From assembly GCA_944359735.1 (NCBI GenBank), contig CALVTA010000016.1:1-18729 (forward strand): a stretch of DNA of 18,729 nucleotides. The letters run 5' to 3'. The notes under the pieces are model-generated. The model did not search any database. It was not told where the DNA came from and was given only the letters and a program-made list of their open reading frames with translations. This document shows, piece after piece, positions 6,106 through 12,257 of this stretch (positions within the stretch are counted from its first letter, which is position 1; the number at the start of each line of letters is the position of its first letter). The DNA comes from an uncultured Bacilli bacterium. Its GTDB lineage: Bacteria; Bacillota_I; Bacilli_A; RF39; UBA660. A program made the translations under genes and the position numbers.

Positions 6106-6408
6106 CTACCTTTCTATGTATCCTTCTATTTCAGGAACTATTTCACTAACTAATAAATCATTTGTATTATATTTTAAAACAATATCATTAAGCCTATTTG
6201 TATCTTTAGCAAGATATAAAACAATAAGTCCTGCAATTCTATTGGCAGTATATTGATTTAATTTATAAATGTCACTTGGGTTTATATTGTATTTTCTAAT
6301 AATATCATTAATAGGACCATATTTATATATATAATTGACATAACTTTTAGAAATTAAATCTATATTTTTATCTTTTTTTAAAAATTTAGCACGTTTCCAG
6401 ACTTTCAA
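6106..6408 (-). CDS. Conserved-looking 100-aa protein, unknown
   Basis: The 100 residues are soluble and probably all helical, with a basic N-terminus (KVWKRAKFLKKDK), the stretch YIYKYGPINDIIRKYNINPS, and an acidic C-terminus (EIVPEIEGYIER). I do not recognise the family; the middle could be a small helix-turn-helix-like fold, but there is no clear motif. The start is TTG at 6408, about 10 nt after a GGGGG site, and the next in-frame starts would remove the conserved-looking basic segment. It has its own extended -10 promoter and is followed by the coupled 35-aa gene. The operon is divergent from spoIVB, whose start is about 120 nt away. Confidence 0.72.
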   Translation of the reverse strand: MKVWKRAKFLKKDKNIDLISKSYVNYIYKYGPINDIIRKYNINPSDIYKLNQYTANRIAGLIVLYLAKDTNRLNDIVLKYNTNDLLVSEIVPEIEGYIER

Positions 6409-6434
6409 ATAAAATTCCCCCTTGTAAGTTCTAT

Positions 6435-6463
6435 ATTATACCATACTTTTTTAATTTTGGTAA
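6435..6463 (-). promoter_or_regulatory. Promoter of the 100-aa/35-aa pair
   Basis: On the minus strand TTACCA (6463-6458), a 17-nt spacer and TATAAT (6440-6435) preceded by TGG form an extended -10 promoter about 27 nt before the TTG start. Confidence 0.7.
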
Positions 6464-6529
6464 GATTTAACACGTCTTTTTTTTTAAAAATTACTAATAC
6501 TATTATTGTAGCTTACTAAGGAGTTGATC

Positions 6530-7543
6530 ATGATGAATTTTTTAAAAAAATTAAAGCTACAAATAATTCTTCCTCTTCTTATACTCTTTATTATGCCCAC
6601 AAACATTTATGCTTATTCCAAATATATTATCCCAGGTGGAGAAACCATTGGTATAGAAGTTAATTCTAAAGGTATTTTAGTCGTTGGCTTTTATGAAGTT
6701 GATAGTAAATATATTGGAAAAGATGCTGGTTTTCTAGTAGGTGATACTATTACTAAAATAAATGGACATAGTGTTAATGATATTAATGAAATGGTAAATG
6801 TCGTTAATGAAGAAGCAAAAGATAGTAATAAGTTAGATGTAACCATTACTCGTAATAATAAGTCTTCTACTTTGTCTTTAGATATGATATGTGATAATCA
6901 GGATGTTTGTAAAACTGGTCTTTATGTAAAAGATGAAATAACTGGTATTGGTACATTAACCTATATTGATCCCAAAACTACTATTTTTGGAGCATTGGGA
7001 CATGAAATAACAGAAAGAACAACAGGAGAAAAATTTGAGATTAAAGATGGTAAAATTTTTAAGGCCACAGTTACCGATAATACAAGAAGTGAGAGCGGGT
7101 CACCTGGAGAAAAAAATGCTACTTATGATGAATCTGTAACTTATGGTAAAATAAACGCTAATGAAGAGTCTGGTATTTTTGGTAAATACACAGATCAAAT
7201 ATTAAATAATGAGGCTTTAGAAGTAGGAACAAAAGATGATGTTAAGAAAGGTAATGCTACTATTAGAACAGTTTTAAATGGTAATGAAGTAAAGGATTAC
7301 ACTGTTAATATTTTAAATATTAATAAAGATAGTGATATCAAAAATATTTTATTTGAAATAACAGATGAAGAATTGCTTAGTGAAACTGGTGGTGTCATAC
7401 AAGGTATGAGTGGTTCTCCTATTATTCAGAACAACAAAATAATTGGTGCAGTTACTCATGTTATTGTAAGTGATACTAAAAAAGGTTATGGTATTTTTAT
7501 AACAACTATGTTAGAAGAAGGAGATAAGAGTGCTAGCAATTAG
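6530..7543 (+). CDS. spoIVB: SpoIVB serine peptidase (S55), sporulation signalling protease
   Basis: SpoIVB is secreted from the forespore and cleaves SpoIVFA to switch on sigma-K in the mother cell. The 337-aa product (from ATG 6530, after AAGGAG; an in-frame TTG at 6524 is too close to that site) has an N-terminal membrane anchor (about 9-29), a PDZ domain (about 40-115, with DAGFLVGDTITKINGH), and the S55 peptidase domain. The catalytic set is visible: His158 in GALGHEI, Asp279 in EITDEE and Ser294 in GVIQGMSGSPI, with Asp 15 residues before Ser as in Bacillus subtilis. It is shorter than the B. subtilis protein (about 426 aa), mainly before the protease domain. The usual partner spo0A is not next to it. 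No clear sigma-G promoter was found; AATACTA at 6496-6502 resembles its -10 only. Confidence 0.93.
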   Translation: MMNFLKKLKLQIILPLLILFIMPTNIYAYSKYIIPGGETIGIEVNSKGILVVGFYEVDSKYIGKDAGFLVGDTITKINGHSVNDINEMVNVVNEEAKDSNKLDVTITRNNKSSTLSLDMICDNQDVCKTGLYVKDEITGIGTLTYIDPKTTIFGALGHEITERTTGEKFEIKDGKIFKATVTDNTRSESGSPGEKNATYDESVTYGKINANEESGIFGKYTDQILNNEALEVGTKDDVKKGNATIRTVLNGNEVKDYTVNILNINKDSDIKNILFEITDEELLSETGGVIQGMSGSPIIQNNKIIGAVTHVIVSDTKKGYGIFITTMLEEGDKSASN

Positions 7544-7560
7544 CTAACACTCTTTTATAA
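7526..7560 (+). terminator. Terminator of spoIVB
   Basis: AAGAGTG (7526-7532) pairs with CACTCTT (7548-7554), with an inner TAGC/GCTA helix and a TTTATAAATT tail. The stem overlaps the spoIVB stop codon (7541-7543). It separates spoIVB from the convergent flavodoxin operon. Confidence 0.85.
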
Positions 7561-7564
7561 ATTA

Positions 7565-7598
7565 AAAATAACTAAATAAATAGCTATTTTAAGTAGTT
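7565..7598 (-). terminator. Possible terminator of the nusB-flavodoxin operon
   Basis: On the minus strand a near-palindrome (AACTA ... TAGTT, with AAATAGCTATTT inside) is followed by ATTTTTAATTT, directly after the flavodoxin stop. The stem is almost all A/T, so it is weak; the spoIVB hairpin may serve as backup. Confidence 0.4.
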
Positions 7599-8045
7599 AA
7601 TAACATCTTTTAAATTGTCCTTAGTAACAAAGTCTCCACCATTTTTAAACAATTCTAAAAGGTTTTTATTATCTTTAGCAATATCTTTGCCGATGACAGG
7701 AAGAAACTTTCTAAAGACAAAGTTTAATTTACTGTAATCTATTCCTCCTCTTAGATAAAAGAAAGGAAGTTTTATATTATTAGCATCTTTTAGAGTATCA
7801 AGATAATTTTTACTATAAGGCATTGCACCTACAGCAATTATTACTTTTACTTTATATTTCTTTAATGTTTTAGAAAGTCCCATTATTTTAGAAGCATAGA
7901 TATAACTCAAGAAGATTACTTCATCATTTTCACTAACTTTAATATTTTTATATGAGTAACAGGGAATATTTAACTCTTTACTAAGCATTCTAGCATATTT
8001 CTCAGTATGCCCTGTTTTACTGTTATATATAATTACTCTACTCAA
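7584..8045 (-). CDS. Flavodoxin-domain protein
   Basis: The 153-aa protein has the N-terminal strand and phosphate loop of flavodoxins (VIIYNSKTGHTEKYA, residues about 4-18), which bind FMN. The later loops are EVIFLSYIYASKI and IIAVGAMPYS. It looks like the flavodoxin-domain (PF12724, HemG-like) group rather than a classical electron-carrier flavodoxin. The redox partner is unknown and no haem genes are nearby. The start is TTG at 8045, which overlaps the TGA of the upstream 59-aa gene, so translation is coupled. It is the last gene of the nusB operon and faces spoIVB. Confidence 0.82.
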   Translation of the reverse strand: MSRVIIYNSKTGHTEKYARMLSKELNIPCYSYKNIKVSENDEVIFLSYIYASKIMGLSKTLKKYKVKVIIAVGAMPYSKNYLDTLKDANNIKLPFFYLRGGIDYSKLNFVFRKFLPVIGKDIAKDNKNLLELFKNGGDFVTKDNLKDVINYLK

Positions 8046-8221
8046 TTTAAAAATCCCCGTCGTTCTCTCAAACCTTCTAAACGCTCTCTTAAATTATCTT
8101 CTCTTAAAGTACAAAAGCCAACTAATTTATCATTATACTGTTTCCAATGAATATAGTGTTTATAAATTATTTTATCTAAATCTTTCTCTTCTAATTTATT
8201 AAATTTAACTAATCTTATCAT
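8042..8221 (-). CDS. 59-aa charged protein, unknown
   Basis: This reads MIRLVKFNKLEEKDLDKIIY at the N-terminus and ends in an arginine-rich stretch (NLRERLEGLRERRGFLN). It is tightly packed: its ATG directly follows the TAA of the DUF1653 gene, with GGGAG as binding site, and its TGA overlaps the TTG start of the flavodoxin gene. No family was recognised. The HYIHWKQYNDKLVGF middle and the amphipathic end suggest a small folded domain, perhaps a partner of the flavodoxin protein. The coupling on both sides makes it a real gene. Confidence 0.75.
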   Translation of the reverse strand: MIRLVKFNKLEEKDLDKIIYKHYIHWKQYNDKLVGFCTLREDNLRERLEGLRERRGFLN

Positions 8222-8482
8222 TTATTCTCCCTTAAAGTTATCTCTTTTACTATATGTCTCTATAAGTTCAAACTTATATTCTTGTTCTACTTTAGGATAC
8301 CTTTCATGATTAACTTTTTCCATAAAATCTTTTAAAGGTCTAATCCAACAACTTCCATCTTCATATAGTTTTCTATATATAACCAAATCTTCTAAAGTCT
8401 CACAGTCTTTAGCTATTTCTTCAACTAAATAATAATCTCCTTTAAAGTGTTTATATATACCATGGATTTTAATTTCTCTCAT
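8222..8482 (-). CDS. DUF1653 family protein
   Basis: The 86-aa sequence matches DUF1653 (PF07866): GIYKHFKGDYYLVEEIAKDCETLEDLVIYR-type pattern at residues about 8-37, then LYEDGSCWIRPLKDFMEKV. The family usually covers about 60-70 residues; here a short charged tail follows. The function is unknown. It starts 2 nt after the xseB stop codon and is directly followed by the 59-aa gene, so it is part of the nusB-xseAB operon. Confidence 0.88.
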   Translation of the reverse strand: MREIKIHGIYKHFKGDYYLVEEIAKDCETLEDLVIYRKLYEDGSCWIRPLKDFMEKVNHERYPKVEQEYKFELIETYSKRDNFKGE

Positions 8483-8484
8483 AA

Positions 8485-8715
8485 TTATGCTTCTACTTCT
8501 CCTTTAAATTCAGATAGACTTCCATCTTCATCAACAATAGATGTTAAAGCTTTCTCGGCTTCTTTTAAATCTTTATCACATTCACTAGCAAGTTTAGTCG
8601 CTTTTGTAAAATAATCTATCGCTTCATCTAAAGGAACATCTCCGTTTTCTAAAGCTTTAACAAGTGTTTCTAACTCTGCTATTTTCTCTTCAAATTTTTT
8701 CTCTTTCTTTTCCAT
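8485..8715 (-). CDS. xseB: Exodeoxyribonuclease VII small subunit
   Basis: XseB (76 aa) binds in several copies along the XseA helical arm to form exonuclease VII, which degrades single-stranded DNA in both directions. Family signatures are FEEKIAELETLVKALENGDVPLDEAIDYF (recognised in parts: ELETLVKALENGD and PLDEAIDYF) and the leucine-free acidic tail. The ATG at 8715 follows AGGAGGG. The gene begins 12 nt after xseA and ends 2 nt before DUF1653, as expected for the conserved xseA-xseB pair. Confidence 0.96.
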   Translation of the reverse strand: MEKKEKKFEEKIAELETLVKALENGDVPLDEAIDYFTKATKLASECDKDLKEAEKALTSIVDEDGSLSEFKGEVEA

Positions 8716-8727
8716 AATTAATCCCTC

Positions 8728-9981
8728 CTACTTTATGATAGCTTCCCTACTACCATCTTTTAATTCTATATTTATTAAAGCATCTTTTTTTAAGTCTTTT
8801 ATACTAGTTACAGCTTTATCATTAAGTTTAATGATACCATAACCTCTCTCAAGTGTTTTTAAAGGTGATAAGGCATCTAATTTACTTAATAATAAGGTGT
8901 ATTTTTGTTTAGTCTTATCTAATATTACTAAAGGATTACTAAATAAAGATCTTGTTTTAATATTATTTAATTTAATCTTCTCTTTATCAATAATAATTTT
9001 ATAATTCTTAACTAAACTCTCTGTTAAATAATCAAGTTTTTGAATCTTAGCAGAGTATAAATCCAGAGGATTATTTAAGATGTAATGACCTTTAATACTA
9101 TCAAGCTTTTTTATCTTTAATTCTAGTATTGTTTCTACCGCTTTTCTATTTCTTAAACTCAATTGATTAATATAGTTTATAACATCAGTTTTATTAGGAA
9201 CGGCAATCTCTGCTGCTCCTGTTGGTGTAGGTGCTCTAAGATCTGCAACAAAGTCTGCAATAGTAAAGTCTATCTCATGTCCTACAGCACTTATTACTGG
9301 TATAGGACATTCAAATATAGCTCTTGCAACTATTTCTTCGTTAAAAGCCCATAAATCTTCAATAGAACCGCCACCTCTACCTACTATTAAAACATCTAGA
9401 TTATAATCTTCAGCACGTTTAATCTGCCTTACAATATCTTCTTTAGCACCTTCTCCTTGTACTAAACTAGGTAAAAGTATTACTTCAGTTAAAGGAAATC
9501 TTCTATTAATAGTAGATATTATATCTCTTATAGCAGCCCCTGTTGATGCAGTTATTACTCCTACTCTCTCTGGTATTTTAGGTATTGGTTTCTTGTATCT
9601 ATCATCAAATAAACCTTCGCTAGCAAGTTTTTTCTTTAACTGTTCAAAAGCCACATAAAGATTCCCTACTCCATCTTCCATCATTTCATTAACATAGATT
9701 TGATATCCTCCAGTTGCTTCATAAACAGATATTCTTCCGGTTACAAGTATCTTCATGCCATCTTCTGGAGTAAATTTAACCTTATTAGCAGAACTTGCGA
9801 ACATAACAGCATTAATACGACTACCTTCATCTTTAATAGTGAAATAAAAATGTCCTCTAGTATGAGCTTTAAAATTAGAAATTTCACCTTTTAAATAGAC
9901 TTCCCTTAAATTAATGTCATTATCTAATTTATATTTGATATACTTAGTCAGTTGAGTAACTGTTAAATAGTCTTTATCCAT
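8728..9981 (-). CDS. xseA: Exodeoxyribonuclease VII large subunit
   Basis: This is the catalytic subunit of exonuclease VII. Order of parts in 417 aa: an N-terminal OB-fold domain that binds single-stranded DNA (about 1-105, with YLKGEISNFKAHTRGHFYFTIKD-type pattern), the catalytic domain with RVGVITASTGAAIRDI, VGRGGGSIEDLWAFNEE and ISAVGHEIDFTIADFVAD, ending LRAPTPTGAAE, followed by the coiled-coil arm and a C-terminal LERGYGIIKL segment. The start is put at ATG 9981 because GAGGAAAGCA precedes it; an in-frame ATG at 9993 has no binding site. It overlaps the nusB stop by 8 nt, so the two are coupled. Confidence 0.96.
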   Translation of the reverse strand: MDKDYLTVTQLTKYIKYKLDNDINLREVYLKGEISNFKAHTRGHFYFTIKDEGSRINAVMFASSANKVKFTPEDGMKILVTGRISVYEATGGYQIYVNEMMEDGVGNLYVAFEQLKKKLASEGLFDDRYKKPIPKIPERVGVITASTGAAIRDIISTINRRFPLTEVILLPSLVQGEGAKEDIVRQIKRAEDYNLDVLIVGRGGGSIEDLWAFNEEIVARAIFECPIPVISAVGHEIDFTIADFVADLRAPTPTGAAEIAVPNKTDVINYINQLSLRNRKAVETILELKIKKLDSIKGHYILNNPLDLYSAKIQKLDYLTESLVKNYKIIIDKEKIKLNNIKTRSLFSNPLVILDKTKQKYTLLLSKLDALSPLKTLERGYGIIKLNDKAVTSIKDLKKDALINIELKDGSREAIIK

Positions 9982-10381
9982 TGCTTTCCTCATTATGATA
10001 AATATTATCTAGAACACCATTTAACATCTTTGTAACTTTTTCGTCACTATATTTTTTGGAAATTTCTACCCATTCGTTGATACTTACAATACTAGGAGTT
10101 TCAGTATATTTAAGTTCATATACTGATAAAAGGAAAAGTGCTTGATCTACTTTATTCAGTCTATTTAATGCCCATCCAGACATATATTTATTTATTAAAT
10201 TAGTTAGTTTTTCTTTTTTTTCAATAATTCCATTGACCAAAGAATTAATAAAATCATTTTCTATTTCATATTCTTCTTTAATTAAATCATCTACATCATA
10301 ATAAACATGAGCATCATCAAAAATATTAATTTTATAAATAATTCTAAGGGCAATTTCACGTGCTTCGTTTCTTGTTTTCAA
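9974..10381 (-). CDS. nusB: Transcription antitermination factor NusB
   Basis: NusB forms a dimer with NusE (S10) on boxA RNA and supports rRNA antitermination. The all-helical sequence shows the family motif at the N-terminus (RNEAREIALRIIYKI) and WALNRLNKVDQALFLLSVYEL with TPSIVSINEWVEISKKYSDE in the second half. Length is 135 aa from TTG 10381, chosen because GAGTGAT lies 4-5 nt before it and the family starts close to R-x-A-R-E. The longest frame starts three codons earlier at GTG 10390, inside the binding site. It heads the operon, with an extended -10 promoter just upstream. Confidence 0.94.
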   Translation of the reverse strand: MKTRNEAREIALRIIYKINIFDDAHVYYDVDDLIKEEYEIENDFINSLVNGIIEKKEKLTNLINKYMSGWALNRLNKVDQALFLLSVYELKYTETPSIVSINEWVEISKKYSDEKVTKMLNGVLDNIYHNEESNG

Positions 10382-10405
10382 AAGTATCACTCGCTTTCTT
10401 ACTTT

Positions 10406-10434
10406 ATTTTATCAGAAAATGTTACATATGAAAA
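10406..10434 (-). promoter_or_regulatory. Promoter of the nusB-xseAB operon
   Basis: On the minus strand TTTTCA (10434-10429), a 17-nt spacer and TAAAAT (10411-10406) preceded by TGA form an extended -10 promoter about 25 nt before the nusB start. Its -35 touches the terminator of the upstream operon. Confidence 0.6.
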
Positions 10435-10461
10435 GAGCAAACATTATAAAATGTTTGTTCT
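10430..10461 (-). terminator. Terminator of the mutS-CYTH operon
   Basis: A 12-bp stem with one G-U pair (10434-10445 with 10450-10461) has a 4-nt loop and a short U-run (TTTT) on the minus strand. It lies 28 nt after the CYTH-like gene. Confidence 0.85.
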
Positions 10462-10488
10462 ATCTCAATAATCTCAATTATTAATTAG

Positions 10489-10935
10489 TTACAAGTAATG
10501 TTCCATCTCTACATAAGCATCTAATCCTTCTACATCTTGAACATATATCTCATTTTTACCATTAGATAACAAAATATTATGATCTTTTATTTCTAACATT
10601 TTCTTATATCCTAATTCCTTCATAAACTTATAACCATCATCTGAATTAGTAATCTGACATTTAATAGAACTTTGCTTTACTATTTCACCTTTAGAATTAA
10701 TTTCCTTATTTTTTAAAGTTAGCATTATTCTCTTACCTACTGTTTCTCTAACTAAAACATAATTAGATAAAAGTTTATCAGCTTCTTTCAAAGATATCTC
10801 TTTATTTTTGTGAACCATATAAATATCATTAAGTTGAAATTCTTCTTGAACATGAAATCCTTTTTCTAACATATCATTAATAATTTCCTTAAAGGGAACT
10901 AATGCCTTAACACATATTTCTAATTCTTTTTTCAT
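10489..10935 (-). CDS. CYTH-like protein with altered catalytic residues
   Basis: The 148-aa protein fits the CYTH (triphosphate tunnel) fold by order of elements: N-terminal strand ELEICVKALV, a helix, the arginine strand YVLVRETVGKRIMLTLKNKE, a middle helix with MKELGYKKMLEIK, and the final strands IYVQDVEGLDAYVEMEHYL, like the usual D-x-V-x-G-L-G-x-F-x-E-I-E end. CYTH enzymes (class IV adenylate cyclase, thiamine triphosphatase, inorganic triphosphatase) need an N-terminal E-x-E-x-K and an internal K-x-R; here the first reads E-I-C-V-K and the second K-D-H. It may therefore bind a nucleotide or polyphosphate without cleaving it. ATG 10935 follows AAGGAC. It is the last gene of the mutS operon. 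Confidence 0.65.
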   Translation of the reverse strand: MKKELEICVKALVPFKEIINDMLEKGFHVQEEFQLNDIYMVHKNKEISLKEADKLLSNYVLVRETVGKRIMLTLKNKEINSKGEIVKQSSIKCQITNSDDGYKFMKELGYKKMLEIKDHNILLSNGKNEIYVQDVEGLDAYVEMEHYL

Positions 10936-10961
10936 ATTGTCCTTCTCATATACACAAAATT

Positions 10962-11477
10962 TTAATTAATCATTTTATAAAACCTAAAACTATTAATTGG
11001 TCTATATAAAAGAAATAAAAACGAAATCATTATAACACTTGTAAACAAAAGAAAATTAATAGTAGTGATATTTTGATATAACACTAAATTTAATATTGTT
11101 AGAATAAAGAATGCAATTAATAAAATAAAGTATTTAATTCTAAATGATTTATTCTTCTTATGCATTTCTCTTAGTTTATCTAAAGACACTTTCTTATTTT
11201 TCACTTTAAAGATATCTTTAATAGTAGAGTTTGCAATAAGTGTTATAACTATACCAAAGATAATGACAACTAATACTATAAATAGATATGAATATGGTAA
11301 ATAGTAACTAAGGCAAGCGAAAGCAAGATAGAAGATAAAACCTATAATAATACCAATTACTCCAACTATATTACAATTATTATTTTTGTTATCAATAGCA
11401 TAAACTAACCTATCATTAAAATTATAATAGTAGTTTATATGCTTTTTAGTATCTTTATATACTAATACATAATTCAT
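10962..11477 (-). CDS. Four-helix membrane protein, unknown
   Basis: The 171-aa product has four hydrophobic segments at about residues 37-60, 62-85, 113-133 and 137-157, with a soluble N-terminus (VLVYKDTKKHINYYYNFNDR) and a basic loop between helices 2 and 3 (KVKNKKVSLDKLREMHKKNK). No family was recognised. The ATG overlaps the TAA of the upstream paralogue gene (TAATG), with AGGGATG as binding site, so translation is coupled. Its position between an HD-type paralogue and a CYTH-like protein suggests a membrane partner of these soluble proteins, which is inference only. Confidence 0.75.
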   Translation of the reverse strand: MNYVLVYKDTKKHINYYYNFNDRLVYAIDNKNNNCNIVGVIGIIIGFIFYLAFACLSYYLPYSYLFIVLVVIIFGIVITLIANSTIKDIFKVKNKKVSLDKLREMHKKNKSFRIKYFILLIAFFILTILNLVLYQNITTINFLLFTSVIMISFLFLLYRPINSFRFYKMIN

Positions 11478-12256
11478 TAGTTATCATCCCTTTTTATTTT
11501 TCTATTATTAAGTAGTATATATTGTCTCTCTTTAGGAGAATAATCCTTTCCTAAAACCTGATTAATTTTAAGTAAAATATCATTCATTTTAAACATTCTT
11601 AAATCATTCTCTTCAATAGATTTAATATTACTAAATTTACTAATTAAGCCAAATATATCACCATCAAACTCTTCTTCACTAGTAGCATTATTTATATCAA
11701 GTAATACTTTATTCATATAAGTATCTATATATAGATCTTTATAAGTATCTGGTATTATTCTCTCATCAGTATATATCTCTTTAACAATAGATTCATTAAT
11801 ACTCTTATAAAAATCATTATTTAGATTATGTAAATTTAATAATGTATTATCAATATATTCACTTATTCTAGGAGTATCTTTACTATATGTCCACTCACTA
11901 ATATTTGCAAGTGTAACTTCTCCATTTATAAATGACATTCTAAAACTTTGAATTACATGATTATTATTTGTTTTAAAATAATTATAATAAGATAAATTAA
12001 AACTATTATCTAATGATAGGGCTAATTTAATATCTTCGCCTTGTAAAGTATCTTCTTTCGATCTATCTATAAAGATATTATTATTTACTACTCTAATAAA
12101 TATATCAAAAAATAAATCCATCCCATATTCATCTATATTTGATAGTTTAGAAGAAGGAATATCTTTAAGTAAAGAACGTAATATATCACTTGCTTTAGGA
12201 TTATCTTCTAATAGTTTACATCTATCTTTTATTAATTGTAATTAATCATATTTCAT
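11477..12256 (-). pseudogene. Paralogue of the HD protein N-terminal domain with an early stop codon
   Basis: From ATG 12256 (good AGGTGAT site) the frame reads MKYD, TAA (12242-12244), then LQLIKDRCKLLEDN and on, in the same frame, to TAA 11477. The upstream HD gene starts MKYDLLQIIKDKIKILEKN, so the stop stands exactly where the paralogue has Leu (TTA to TAA, one base). Further matches are LLKDIPS with MLKDTPT, and the stretch FINGEVTLANISEWTY with FEGTKLVNTNFGIWNY. It is thus a duplication of the N-terminal domain (about 258 codons) without the HD domain. Translation could restart at ATG 12121 and give 214 aa lacking the first 45 residues. The rest of the frame is intact, and the next gene is coupled to it, so the nonsense change is recent, suppressed, or a sequencing error. 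Confidence 0.72.
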
Positions 12257-12257
12257 T

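Noticed and set aside
9163..9894. Two plus-strand frames of about 63 codons (9163-9354 and 9700-9894)
   Set aside because: Both lie inside xseA on the opposite strand and have unusual Cys- and Ser-rich translations typical of shadow frames.
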